Shown here piece after piece: positions 1 through 9,374 of a stretch of DNA of 64,000 nt. The DNA comes from Bacteroidota bacterium. GTDB taxonomy: Bacteria; Bacteroidota; Bacteroidia; UKL13-3. The number at the start of each line of letters is the position of its first letter. Position 1 is the first letter of the stretch. The position numbers and the translations under genes are program-made. Where the stretch lies: NCBI GenBank assembly GCA_027484685.1, contig JAIXSO010000049.1, positions 25,310 to 89,309 of the forward strand, read 5' to 3'. Under the pieces are notes generated by a model. That model worked only from the letters and a program-made list of their open reading frames with translations, was not told where the DNA came from and did no database searches.

Positions 1-570
1 GTTGGTTAATTTTCGTTGTTCTAGCTGCTTTAAATCGTTGCTCGAAATAGCTAGTACCGCATTGGTTTTATGCAGTATTTTCTCATATTTTTTCAGTAAA
101 AACGCTTCTGTGTGGTAATATATTTTATTAAATAGATTATCTTCATTTTTACCTAAAGCTGCATAATAATCATGCTCAATATTATGCATCCGCACCAACT
201 TAACTCGCTTTCGTAATTTGGGATGATTTAAAAAATATGTAGTGTGCAATCCTTCAAATAATATAGGCGCATCATCGTGTAAAAGTTGATGCAACAGCAT
301 GCGGTGGTTGCGCGTAAATACTATAAAAGGCATGTAAAACTTTAATGGATTTACCAAAACAAAATTACGAGTGTAAGTATATATTCTAAAACAATACTTG
401 TTCAGTTCTTCGCTAATTTCTCTATCGTTGTATTCATAACAATGTAAAGTTATTTGATAACCCAATTCATACAAGCTTTTTACTTTGTAAAAAACATCAA
501 TTACACCACCATAATTAGGTGGCGAAGGAATATCGAATGAAACTATATGTATTTTTGGCGATTTGATAAT
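1..570 (-). CDS. Glycosyltransferase, N-terminal part (3' end runs off the window)
   Basis: Open minus frame reading KIHIVSFDIPSPPNYGGVIDVFYKVKSLYELGYQITLHCYEYND...; typical GT-B N-terminus. No ATG/GTG/TTG between the upstream stop and the conserved start, so the start is uncertain. Confidence 0.6.
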   Translation of the reverse strand, partial: MIKSPKIHIVSFDIPSPPNYGGVIDVFYKVKSLYELGYQITLHCYEYNDREISEELNKYCFRIYTYTRNFVLVNPLKFYMPFIVFTRNHRMLLHQLLHDDAPILFEGLHTTYFLNHPKLRKRVKLVRMHNIEHDYYAALGKNEDNLFNKIYYHTEAFLLKKYEKILHKTNAVLAISSNDLKQLEQRKLTN

Positions 571-686
571 ATTAAAGATTTATTAGCCAAAAATATATAT
601 TTTAACCTAAAGTTTGTGCAAATAATATAAGCGGCAAAAAAATATTTTCAACAACAATGCTAAGTAATTAGCCACTAGCCATTAAC

Positions 687-1838
687 TTAAAGTATTTGTT
701 TATAATAATTTAACAATTTAGCCTCTTCTTTATCCCAATTAAAGTTTTGAGAAGCTAAAATGCAGTTTTTACTCAACTTTTGATAGGTATTTCTATTATT
801 CAGCAATTCATTGATTGCTTTGGCAATCTCGTTAACCTCACAATCAATTAAAACACTACAATTATACTTTTTGTGAACAGCCTGGTATTCAGGAAAATTA
901 GCACAAATACAAGGTACACCGGCCTGCATATAATCAAAAAATTTATTGGCTAACGAGTAATAATAACTCAAACCATTAGGTTCTAATAAATTCAAACCCA
1001 CTTTTGCATTTACTGTTAATTGTTTTAAATCCGCAGGTTGAACAAAACCTAAAAACTGTACTTTATTTTCTAACTTTTCTTTTACAACTAAATCGCGTAA
1101 TTCTCTACTCAAATCGCCTTCTCCAGCTATGAGTAACTTTATATTTTCAACCTGATGCATGGCCAAAATACTTTGCTCCAAACCCCGACTTTTATTTAAA
1201 GCACCTTGGTATAATATGTATCCATTATTTTCCCCATCAACTTCATTAACCTTATCAACCCTATTAACTTCATCAACTCCATCAACTTTATCAACCGCAT
1301 CAACCATAACAGGAACATTCATAATTACCTCAAAATGATTAACATACATATTGCTCAATAAATCAGCCAATTGTGGGCCAACAGTATAACACAACTTTGC
1401 TTTTGGTATAAATATTTTCCCAATCACATGCCAAATGGTTTTGGTAATTTTTCTATTAGTAACCTCTGGAACTTCGGTAAAATGCTCGTGTGCATCAAAA
1501 ATTAAAGTATTGTTATTTAAAGTAGCGGTAATACCACAAGCTAAAATTGTATCTAAATCTATGGCACAAATGGCATTGGTTTTTTGCCTTAACAAATACC
1601 ACAATAACCTCAAATTAAACTCTAAATAAAACAGCTTGCCTTTATTTATTTTACAAGTTAAACGTGTTTGATTAAAGTTAAAGTCTGTTTTTAATGGTTT
1701 GGAATGAGGCAATTTACGACCAACCAATTCCACCTCATAACCTGCATTGGCAAGGCTTGAGCAAATGCGCTGCATGCGTTGGTCGTAACTTAAGTCGTTG
1801 GTTACGGTAAATATTATTTTTTTATTTTTTAGCTGCAA
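687..1838 (-). CDS. Glycosyltransferase family 4 (GT-B)
   Basis: 383-aa ORF with C-terminal GT-B signatures (GYILYQGALNKSRGLE..., LLIAGEGDL, GLNLLEPNGLSYYYSLANKFFDYMQAGVPCI). Confidence 0.85.
   Translation of the reverse strand: MQLKNKKIIFTVTNDLSYDQRMQRICSSLANAGYEVELVGRKLPHSKPLKTDFNFNQTRLTCKINKGKLFYLEFNLRLLWYLLRQKTNAICAIDLDTILACGITATLNNNTLIFDAHEHFTEVPEVTNRKITKTIWHVIGKIFIPKAKLCYTVGPQLADLLSNMYVNHFEVIMNVPVMVDAVDKVDGVDEVNRVDKVNEVDGENNGYILYQGALNKSRGLEQSILAMHQVENIKLLIAGEGDLSRELRDLVVKEKLENKVQFLGFVQPADLKQLTVNAKVGLNLLEPNGLSYYYSLANKFFDYMQAGVPCICANFPEYQAVHKKYNCSVLIDCEVNEIAKAINELLNNRNTYQKLSKNCILASQNFNWDKEEAKLLNYYKQIL
1235..1306 (-). repeat. In-frame 9-bp degenerate tandem array (about 8 units, YATYAACNN on + strand)
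   Basis: catcaactt cattaacct tatcaaccc tattaactt catcaactc catcaactt tatcaaccg catcaacca; encodes VDAVDKVDGVDEVNRVDKVNEVDG. Confidence 0.9.
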
Positions 1839-3748
1839 TGTAATTGGTAAGCACTATCGTAGCGCAATTTATTATTATCTAACAAAAGCCTTAGTACAAT
1901 GGTAAAAACTTGCATATCTTGGGTAGATACTTTTTCGAATAAATCTACTGAATTAATAGGCCCTTGTTGTACTATGGTTAAAATTTCTTGTTCTATAATT
2001 TGTGTTAATTCCTTTTTCTCATTTAATTTTTTTCTATCAATACACACATCGCAATAGCCGCAATCATTGGCACTGTAATCGTTAAAGTATTCTAATAGCT
2101 GCCTACTTCTACATAAATCGCTTGGATTGGCATAAGCCATCATGGCTTGTATTTTTTCAATATAAGTTTGCTTACGTTCTGCTAAATATTTTTTGTTTAA
2201 AGTTAAGTATTTTATGTCTTGCCTTTCGGTTACAAAAGTAAGTTGCGATACTTCTTTGGTTTTGATATAATCTAAAATTTCTAACTGATGTAATCTTTCT
2301 AAATACTTATAAATACTGGCCACAGGCAGCTTTACCCTATTGGCAATTTCGAGTTCATTTATTCTTATATAATTATCAAATAAACCTCCATAACTACGCA
2401 ATAATAATTTGGTAAAAGCATCAAAAGTGGCATTCTCTACCTGAAACTTATACAAAGCTTCATGGCTACAAATTATTTTAATTTTTGATGGTTCGTAAAA
2501 TGCTTCTGATAATAAAATTAAGTTGGTTTGTTCTAATATTTTTAAACAACTATACGTTTTAAATGCTTCAAAATTATAGCGTTTTACAAACGATATAATA
2601 TCAAAATCAAAACTACGCTCAGGCTTCGCGTTTACTGGCACTTGCAGGTAATCGCAAATGGCTTGATAGGTTAAACTTATTTCGTTTACATCAGGATAAT
2701 TTACACCAATTTTTTTCTTAGCGTTTATATCATCGCTTGTATCGTGTAACAAAACACAAAATGCTGGTCGCTCGTCTCTCCCTGCCCTACCTGCTTCTTG
2801 GTAATAAGCCTCCAAACAATCAGGCATTTCAAAATGAACTACCAACCTACAATCTGGCTTATCTATTCCCATACCAAAAGCATTGGTACAAGCCATAATT
2901 CGTGTACGGTTATTAATCCACAAGTTTTGTTTATAGCTGCGCATTTCGCCACTTAAACCAGCATGGTAAAAATCGGCAGCAATGCCATTTTGATTTAAAA
3001 ATTTAGCAATATCTTCCGTTTGTTTTCTGTTTCTAACATATACCAATCCGCTTCCGTGGCTATTTTTTATAATAGCTAATAACTTTTCAGCTTTATTTTC
3101 GGTTTGCCTTACTATGTATTGTAAATTTTTTCGTTCAAAACTTTTAGCAAAAACTGCTGGAGTATTTAAAGCCAATTGAGTTTGAATATCTTCAACAACT
3201 TGTTTGGTAGCTGTAGCTGTAAGCGCAATGATATTGATGTTTGGTAAATGCTGGCGCAATTCAGCTATTTGTCGGTATTCAGGTCTAAAATCGTGCCCCC
3301 ACTGACTGATACAATGTGCCTCATCAATGGCAATTAAATTAATGGGTAAATAAGGTAATTTTTCAATGAATAAACTGGTATTTAAACGCTCTGGCGAAAC
3401 GTATAAAAACTTCAAATCTTCATCAACGCAAGCATTGTTAAGTATTAAATTTATTTCTCTGTAATTTAAACCGCTGTATATGGATTTGGCTTTGATGTTT
3501 CGTTTTTCCAAGTTTTCTACTTGGTCTTTCATTAAAGCTATTAAAGGCGAAATTACCAAACACAAACCTGGCTTAACCATAGCTGGAACCTGAAAACACA
3601 AGGATTTACCACCACCCGTTGGCAAAAGCGCAAGCGTATCTTTTCCATCTAAAACCGATTGAATGATATCGGCTTGCAATGGTCTAAATTGATTATAGCC
3701 CCAATAATTTTTAAGTATTTGCTGAGGTGTAACTTGGCTTTGCTCCAT
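1829..3748 (-). CDS. recQ: ATP-dependent DNA helicase RecQ family
   Basis: 639 aa with GYNQFRPLQ, LPTGGGKSLCFQVPA, DEAHCISQWGHDFRPEY, YYQEAGRAGRD, zinc-binding C-terminus (CGYCDVC). Confidence 0.95.
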   Translation of the reverse strand: MEQSQVTPQQILKNYWGYNQFRPLQADIIQSVLDGKDTLALLPTGGGKSLCFQVPAMVKPGLCLVISPLIALMKDQVENLEKRNIKAKSIYSGLNYREINLILNNACVDEDLKFLYVSPERLNTSLFIEKLPYLPINLIAIDEAHCISQWGHDFRPEYRQIAELRQHLPNINIIALTATATKQVVEDIQTQLALNTPAVFAKSFERKNLQYIVRQTENKAEKLLAIIKNSHGSGLVYVRNRKQTEDIAKFLNQNGIAADFYHAGLSGEMRSYKQNLWINNRTRIMACTNAFGMGIDKPDCRLVVHFEMPDCLEAYYQEAGRAGRDERPAFCVLLHDTSDDINAKKKIGVNYPDVNEISLTYQAICDYLQVPVNAKPERSFDFDIISFVKRYNFEAFKTYSCLKILEQTNLILLSEAFYEPSKIKIICSHEALYKFQVENATFDAFTKLLLRSYGGLFDNYIRINELEIANRVKLPVASIYKYLERLHQLEILDYIKTKEVSQLTFVTERQDIKYLTLNKKYLAERKQTYIEKIQAMMAYANPSDLCRSRQLLEYFNDYSANDCGYCDVCIDRKKLNEKKELTQIIEQEILTIVQQGPINSVDLFEKVSTQDMQVFTIVLRLLLDNNKLRYDSAYQLHCS

Positions 3749-3764
3749 TTTACAATAACAAAAA

Positions 3765-4415
3765 TTACAGAATTAAACCATCTTTCATGGTTAATTTTCT
3801 ATCGCAACGATTGGCTAACTCTTCGTTATGCGTAACAATAACTATGGTTTGATTGAATTTATCTCTTAAATCAAAAAACAAATCATGAAGCGATTGGGCA
3901 CTTGCCGAATCTAAATTTCCACTTGGTTCATCGGCCAATAAAACCGCTGGATTATTAATAATGGCTCGCGCCACAGCCACACGTTGCTGCTCGCCTCCAC
4001 TTAACTCACTTGGTTTATGAGTTGTTCTGTCTTTTATTCCTAAATAGTCAAATAATTCCAAAGCACGTTGTTTGGCTTGAGTTTTATTGGTTTTAGCTAT
4101 CCAAGCTGGAATCATTACATTTTCAAAAGCGGTAAACTCAGGCAGCAACTGATGAAACTGAAAAATAAAACCAATGTTTTTATTTCTAAAATCCGACAGT
4201 TTACTATCATTCAAACTATTCACCAATTGCTCGTTTAGTAGCAAAGTTCCAGTATCGGCTTTATCTAAAGTACCTAAAATTTGTAATAAAGTAGTTTTAC
4301 CAGCTCCACTTGCGCCCACTATAGCTACAATTTCGCCCTTGCCAATGTTTAAGTTAATTCCTTTTAACACCTGCAATTGGTTATAACTCTTACAAATATT
4401 TTCTGCTTTTATCAT
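3765..4415 (-). CDS. ABC transporter ATP-binding protein (LolD-like)
   Basis: Walker [10 protein letters not shown], signature [14 protein letters not shown], Walker [13 protein letters not shown]. The start is taken as [13 protein letters not shown] at 4415; the longer ORF reads through spacer repeats. Confidence 0.9.
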   Translation of the reverse strand: MIKAENICKSYNQLQVLKGINLNIGKGEIVAIVGASGAGKTTLLQILGTLDKADTGTLLLNEQLVNSLNDSKLSDFRNKNIGFIFQFHQLLPEFTAFENVMIPAWIAKTNKTQAKQRALELFDYLGIKDRTTHKPSELSGGEQQRVAVARAIINNPAVLLADEPSGNLDSASAQSLHDLFFDLRDKFNQTIVIVTHNEELANRCDRKLTMKDGLIL

Positions 4416-4433
4416 GAGAGGCAAATTTATATT

Positions 4434-4470
4434 AAATTTTGGATTTTGAATGTTGAATTTTGGATGAGTT
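4434..4470. repeat. Degenerate heptamer array (TTTGGAT/TTTGAAT/GTTGAAT)
   Basis: aaattttggattttgaatgttgaattttggatgag. Confidence 0.75.
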
Positions 4471-4481
4471 GGGACAATTGC

Positions 4482-4537
4482 GTAGAGACGTTGCACTGCA
4501 ACATCTTTTATATAAAGACGTAACATGTTACGTTTCT
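4482..4537. repeat. Palindromic intergenic repeat with two inverted repeats
   Basis: gttgcaCtgcaac followed by a perfect 16-bp palindrome acgtaacatgttacgt (4518-4533). Confidence 0.75.
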
Positions 4538-4555
4538 ACTTTTTCCCTCGCGGCT

Positions 4556-4640
4556 ATATTGATATGATTAGCGAAGCGTTATTGGGATTTGTTATGAAAT
4601 ATCGTGTCAGATAGTTACGAACAGCAACGCAATTGCTTAG
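4556..4640 (+). repeat. Degraded copy of dispersed multi-hairpin element ('TTAGCGAAGCG' family)
   Basis: ttagcgaagcgttattgggatttgttatgaaatatcgtgtcagata aligns with the copies at 50.07 and 63.3 kb. Confidence 0.6.
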
Positions 4641-4668
4641 CGAAAAAACTATAAATTGTTTGAAATTT

Positions 4669-5241
4669 TTACAATTTTACATTAACTAAATTCAATGTAT
4701 CATTACTTGTTGGAATAACAATTTGTAGCAATCCTTCTTTTAGTGTAAATAAATATCCTAGTGTAGTAGTAGAATTTTCAGGATTAATTTTTTTAACATT
4801 ATTATAGTAGTTTCCTTCTATTAACAAAGAATCAGAAGATGGTTGTTTTAAATAACCCGCATTTAATGATCTACTCTTGTTCTTGTAACTTATAATCATT
4901 GTTCTACTACCTGGTTTTAAAAAAGTATGTTGTATCGTAATTTTATCACTATTTTTAGTACAAATAAAAACTATGTACCTTCGTTGAAGATTATATGTTT
5001 GGGGGCAATATTCTTGGCTTGTATATTTACCCCAATCATATACATAACCTTGTCCAACAAATAAATTGGTATCTAGAGTAGTTTTATTAATAAAGGTTAG
5101 CTCAGAAAAGTCATTATAGGGTACCACTTTTAACTCTTCTATTGGCTGGTATTCATCACTACTTTGATGACCACAATCACTATCTTTTTTGCAAGAATTA
5201 TTCAATAGCAAGCTAATAATAAATATGAGTTTTAATTTCAT
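4669..5241 (-). CDS. Hypothetical lipoprotein
   Basis: MKLKLIFIISLLLNNSCKKDSDC: hydrophobic stretch followed by a Cys; no recognised domain. Confidence 0.6.
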   Translation of the reverse strand: MKLKLIFIISLLLNNSCKKDSDCGHQSSDEYQPIEELKVVPYNDFSELTFINKTTLDTNLFVGQGYVYDWGKYTSQEYCPQTYNLQRRYIVFICTKNSDKITIQHTFLKPGSRTMIISYKNKSRSLNAGYLKQPSSDSLLIEGNYYNNVKKINPENSTTTLGYLFTLKEGLLQIVIPTSNDTLNLVNVKL

Positions 5242-5418
5242 TATACTTGCTGATTTTAAAATTTCCATTCAATTTGTTTTAAATAAATTACTCAAACTTA
5301 AAGTGTTTTATCGGTAAAATAAAATTTTTGCCATTATAGCATTAAAACAAAACACCCACCAACTTATCAACCCATACTCAAAAAACAAAAAAATAGTTTT
5401 TCTTTGTACGTTCAAATC

Positions 5419-5880
5419 ATGAGTAAAGATAAAGCTTACAAGCGCATTAATATTGTAAATAAAAAAGCAAGTTTTGAGTTTCAACTATTAACCAAATACA
5501 CGGCCGGAATGGTATTAGGTGGTACTGAAGTAAAATCTATCAAAGCTGGAAATGCCTCTATTACAGAAGCTTTTTGTTATTTTAGAGATAATGAGCTTTA
5601 TGTTAGGAATATGAATATTGGTACTTTTAAACAAGGAACCATTTATAACCACGACCCACTTGCGGTACGTAAACTTCTTTTGAAAAAGGTAGAACTAAAA
5701 AAGCTGCAAAAACGTGGCGAAGAAAAAGGTTTTTCCATTGTTCCCCTTAAATTATTTGAAGCCGAAAATGGTTTTATAAAAATAGAAATTGCGCTTGCAC
5801 AAGGTAAAAAAGCCTTCGATAAACGCGAAACCATCAAAGAACGAGACATTGAACGAAATTTGAGACGAAAGGACGAGTAA
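5419..5880 (+). CDS. smpB: SsrA-binding protein SmpB
   Basis: NKKASFEFQLLTKYTAGMVLGGTEVKSIKAGNASITEAFCYF...KRETIKERDIERNLRR. Confidence 0.95.
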   Translation: MSKDKAYKRINIVNKKASFEFQLLTKYTAGMVLGGTEVKSIKAGNASITEAFCYFRDNELYVRNMNIGTFKQGTIYNHDPLAVRKLLLKKVELKKLQKRGEEKGFSIVPLKLFEAENGFIKIEIALAQGKKAFDKRETIKERDIERNLRRKDE

Positions 5881-5914
5881 TTGTGAGATGGGAAATGTGA
5901 GATGTGAAATGAGT
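5881..5914. repeat. Degenerate heptamer array (TGTGAGA/TGTGAAA)
   Basis: ttgtgagatgggaaatgtgagatgtgaaatgag directly after the smpB stop. Confidence 0.75.
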
Positions 5915-5985
5915 TCGATAAACTTATCTGCTAGAGACTAGAATCAATAGCCGTTCGGCTTTAGCCAACGGAAAAAAAGAAAAAA

Positions 5986-6774
5986 ATGAATATAGATTTA
6001 ACAAATAAAAATGCATTGGTTTGCGGTAGTACCAAAGGTATTGGTTATGCCATTGCTATGCAATTAGCAAAATGTGGAGCAAACGTTACTTTAATGGCCC
6101 GAAACGGTAATTTATTACAAAGTATTGTGCGCGATTTAGATACCAGTTTAGGACAAAAACATGATTTTTTAGTTGCCGATTTTAGTCAACCAAAACAAGT
6201 AAAAGAAGCCATAGAAGTACAAGCACAAAAACACCATATTTACCATATTTTGGTGAATAATAGCGGTGGCCCTGTGGCTGGTTTAGCCATTGATGCCAAA
6301 GAAGAAGATTTTTTAAATGCATTTAATGCACATGTTTTAAGTAGCCATCATTTGGTGCAAAGCGTTTTCCCAGGTATGAAACAAGCAGGCTACGGACGCA
6401 TTATAAATATTATTTCTACCAGTGTAAAAATTCCTTTAAAAGGTTTAGGAGTAAGCAATACAATTAGAGGTGCAATGGCTAATTACAGCAAAACATTGGC
6501 TAACGAATTAGCTCCTTTTAAAATTACAGTAAACAATATTTTACCTGGAGCAACAGCAACAGATAGGTTGAAACAAATTATAGACAACAAAGCTCAAAAA
6601 CAACAACACAGCACTGACGAAGTGAGTCAAGAAATGTTAAGCGAAATTCCTATGGGTCGTTTTGGCGAACCAAACGAAATAGCTTATGCAGCTACCTTTT
6701 TAGCTTCGGAATATGCATCGTACATTACTGGAATTAATGTTCCGGTAGATGGAGGAAGAACTGGAAATCTTTAG
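5986..6774 (+). CDS. SDR family oxidoreductase
   Basis: GSTKGIGYAIA, NNSGGP, C-terminal ASYITGINVPVDGGRTG. Confidence 0.9.
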   Translation: MNIDLTNKNALVCGSTKGIGYAIAMQLAKCGANVTLMARNGNLLQSIVRDLDTSLGQKHDFLVADFSQPKQVKEAIEVQAQKHHIYHILVNNSGGPVAGLAIDAKEEDFLNAFNAHVLSSHHLVQSVFPGMKQAGYGRIINIISTSVKIPLKGLGVSNTIRGAMANYSKTLANELAPFKITVNNILPGATATDRLKQIIDNKAQKQQHSTDEVSQEMLSEIPMGRFGEPNEIAYAATFLASEYASYITGINVPVDGGRTGNL

Positions 6775-6803
6775 TTGATGGTTGATAGTTGTCAGTTGAT
6801 AGA
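6772..6803. repeat. Degenerate heptamer array (AGTTGAT)
   Basis: agttgat ggttgat agttgtc agttgat immediately after the SDR stop. Confidence 0.8.
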
Positions 6804-6937
6804 GTAAGTTTCTTTCTGCTGGATTTTGGCATCAAGTTTCTAGTAAAAAACCACATAGAACATAAACACATAGCTAATAAACTATGCTTCTATATTCTAT
6901 GTGGTTAAATATTTATTTTAAAAAATCACTCAAAAAG

Positions 6938-8071
6938 TTATTCAAAATCCCACCAAATACTATCAGGATAGTTTTGGTTTATAATTACTGGTTGACCAAT
7001 TAACGGTGTGGTAGTTTTTACATTATTTTGTTTTGCAATGGTGGTTACTTGTTTAATCGGCTCGTTCCAAGGATGCAAAGCAAGGGTAAATTTACTCCAA
7101 TGAACCGGCATTAATACTTTGGTTTTTAAATCAATTGCAGCCTGAACTACTTGCTCTGGCATCATGTGTATATAACCCCACATTTTATTGTATTGCCCAC
7201 ATTCCAATAAAGCTAAATCGAATGGGCCATATTTATTACCAATTTCTTTAAAGTGCGTATCAAAACCGCTATCGCCACCTAAAAATATATTTTCGGTTGG
7301 TGTTTTTAAAATATACGATGCCCAAAGTGTTTGGTTACGCTTAAATTTCCTACCTGAAAAATGCCTTGCAGGAGCAGCTGTTAACTGAATATCATTGCTT
7401 ATTTTCAACGAATCCCACCAGTCAAATTCCGATATTTTATCATCGGTTATTCCCCAAGAATTTAAATGAGCACCAACTCCCAACGAGGTATAAAAATGTT
7501 TGGTTTTATGCTTTAATTTATCAATGGTTTTATAATCCAAATGATCATAATGATCGTGTGTGATTATTACCATATCTAATTCAGGAAAATCATCTACATT
7601 ATATTCATTAGCTCCATCATAGTTTTTAGCAAAAAAACTTACAGGAGAAGCATTTCCACTAAAAACTGGGTCAATCAATATATTCAAGCCATTGGTTTTA
7701 ATAAAATAAGAAGAATGACCAAACCAAATTATTTGAGTTTTAGAACTATCCAATGCTAATAAATTAGTTTTTACAGAAGGAATTTTTTGTTTTGGTTCAC
7801 TTAATTTAGTTTTATTTATATAGGCTTTTAAAATATCAAAATAGCTTGTTCCTTCGGCTAAATCAGGGGTAAAATGCTGGTTTTGGAAAGCTCCATCTCG
7901 GTAATTAGGCGATTTTTTTACTCGCTCTAGTCTATTTCCAGTTGGTACTTGACCAAATTGTTTTTGTTCTAAAAAAATATATCCACTGGTAGATAAACCC
8001 AATAAGATTGCAATAAATATAATCATTCGTTTTTTAAATTTTGATTGAAGTTTCATTTTTTGAAGGAGCAA
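6938..8071 (-). CDS. MBL-fold metal-dependent hydrolase (NAPE-PLD/UlaG-like)
   Basis: THDHYDHLD, GGDSGFDTHF, MPVHWSKF; N-terminal membrane anchor. Confidence 0.85.
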   Translation of the reverse strand: MLLQKMKLQSKFKKRMIIFIAILLGLSTSGYIFLEQKQFGQVPTGNRLERVKKSPNYRDGAFQNQHFTPDLAEGTSYFDILKAYINKTKLSEPKQKIPSVKTNLLALDSSKTQIIWFGHSSYFIKTNGLNILIDPVFSGNASPVSFFAKNYDGANEYNVDDFPELDMVIITHDHYDHLDYKTIDKLKHKTKHFYTSLGVGAHLNSWGITDDKISEFDWWDSLKISNDIQLTAAPARHFSGRKFKRNQTLWASYILKTPTENIFLGGDSGFDTHFKEIGNKYGPFDLALLECGQYNKMWGYIHMMPEQVVQAAIDLKTKVLMPVHWSKFTLALHPWNEPIKQVTTIAKQNNVKTTTPLIGQPVIINQNYPDSIWWDFE

Positions 8072-8139
8072 ATGAAACTAATAATTGCTTTCATTTCATA
8101 TAGATTTTTACTGGAAATGATAAAAGGTAAAAAAATAAA

Positions 8140-8170
8140 AAAGCCTCAACAAAATTAGTGTTGAGGCTTT
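8140..8170 (-). terminator. Rho-independent terminator for the minus-strand EPS operon
   Basis: AAAGCCTCAACA...TGTTGAGGCTTT perfect 12-bp stem, T-run on the minus strand. Confidence 0.9.
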
Positions 8171-8183
8171 AAGTATAATAAGC

Positions 8184-9347
8184 TTAAGCGCGTTTTGCTC
8201 TTTCCCACGATACCGATTGTTTGCCTTTTAAAAATCGGAACAAACCAAGGTAAACACATAAATTCATGATAAAGAAATAATAAGGCACAAATAATACTTT
8301 TACTTTTATTCGTTTGTTTTCGAAATACCAACCTAATAATGCCAAAGCATAAAAGGCAATTTGCATTACCAAAATAGTAGTGTAAAGTGTGTTGCCATCC
8401 AATGCCAAAAATACGTTAGCTATTAGTAAAATTAATAATGAAAATGGTGCTAAAGTCCAACGTAAAACACGGTGAGAAATAAAGGCAAAAAATAAATTGA
8501 AATTATGAAAAGGATTAAATGCTTTACCTAAACGCAACATGGATTGCCAAGCACCAGCACTAATTCTTATTTTACGTTTCAATTCTTCTTTTACATTGGC
8601 ACTTGCAGTTTCAGCAGCCCATGCATTTTTTTCGTAAATAACACGGTATCCATCAATAGCAATTTGCATAGATTGCATCAAATCATCTAATAATGAATCA
8701 GAAGGTAATTCCTTATACAAGCTCGTTCTGTAACTCATTAATTCGCCTGCTGCCCCTACTACACTGTAAAAATCAGAATCTAATTTTTTCAATAACGACT
8801 CATACTTCCAATAAATGCCTTCACCTGCTGTACTTGCGCCTTCTTTATTGGTTGAAATAATGCGTTTTTCTCCCGTCACTGCTCCTACTTTTTCGTCTTG
8901 ATAATGTTTTACCAATTCCTTAATTGCTTCTTTATTTAAGGTAGTATTGGCATCGCAAAAAACCACAATTGGAGTGGTAACAAATTTCATAGCACGGTTC
9001 ATAGCTGCTGCTTTTCCACTTCTTTTATCTTCGTGCAAAGCTATAACCGAATCGTATTTCTTTATTCGTTGAGGCGTATTATCAGAACTACCATCACTAA
9101 TAAAAATAAGCTTTAATTTATCTTTGGGATAATCTAACTCTAAACTATTCTGAATTTTTTCTTCAATGTATTCGGCTTCATTAAAACATGGAACTATTAA
9201 AGTTACCTCAGGTTCGAATGAAGCATCAAATTTCACTTTTGAAGTAATAGCATTTTTAATTTTTACAATTATATAAATTACAATACCATAGCCTATATAA
9301 CTATAGAATACAATAAAAATACAAATCCAAAATAATAGTTCTAACAT
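8184..9347 (-). CDS. Glycosyltransferase family 2, membrane-anchored
   Basis: VTLIVPCFNEAEYIEEKI, FISDGSSDNT, FCDANTTL, plus C-terminal TM segments. Confidence 0.85.
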   Translation of the reverse strand: MLELLFWICIFIVFYSYIGYGIVIYIIVKIKNAITSKVKFDASFEPEVTLIVPCFNEAEYIEEKIQNSLELDYPKDKLKLIFISDGSSDNTPQRIKKYDSVIALHEDKRSGKAAAMNRAMKFVTTPIVVFCDANTTLNKEAIKELVKHYQDEKVGAVTGEKRIISTNKEGASTAGEGIYWKYESLLKKLDSDFYSVVGAAGELMSYRTSLYKELPSDSLLDDLMQSMQIAIDGYRVIYEKNAWAAETASANVKEELKRKIRISAGAWQSMLRLGKAFNPFHNFNLFFAFISHRVLRWTLAPFSLLILLIANVFLALDGNTLYTTILVMQIAFYALALLGWYFENKRIKVKVLFVPYYFFIMNLCVYLGLFRFLKGKQSVSWERAKRA

Positions 9348-9374
9348 ATTTTATATAATTAATTAATTTTCAAA

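Noticed and set aside
4416-4526. Longer N-terminus of the ABC ATPase ([36 protein letters not shown])
   Set aside because: Encoded by the palindromic and heptamer spacer repeats; the conserved protein begins at [11 protein letters not shown].
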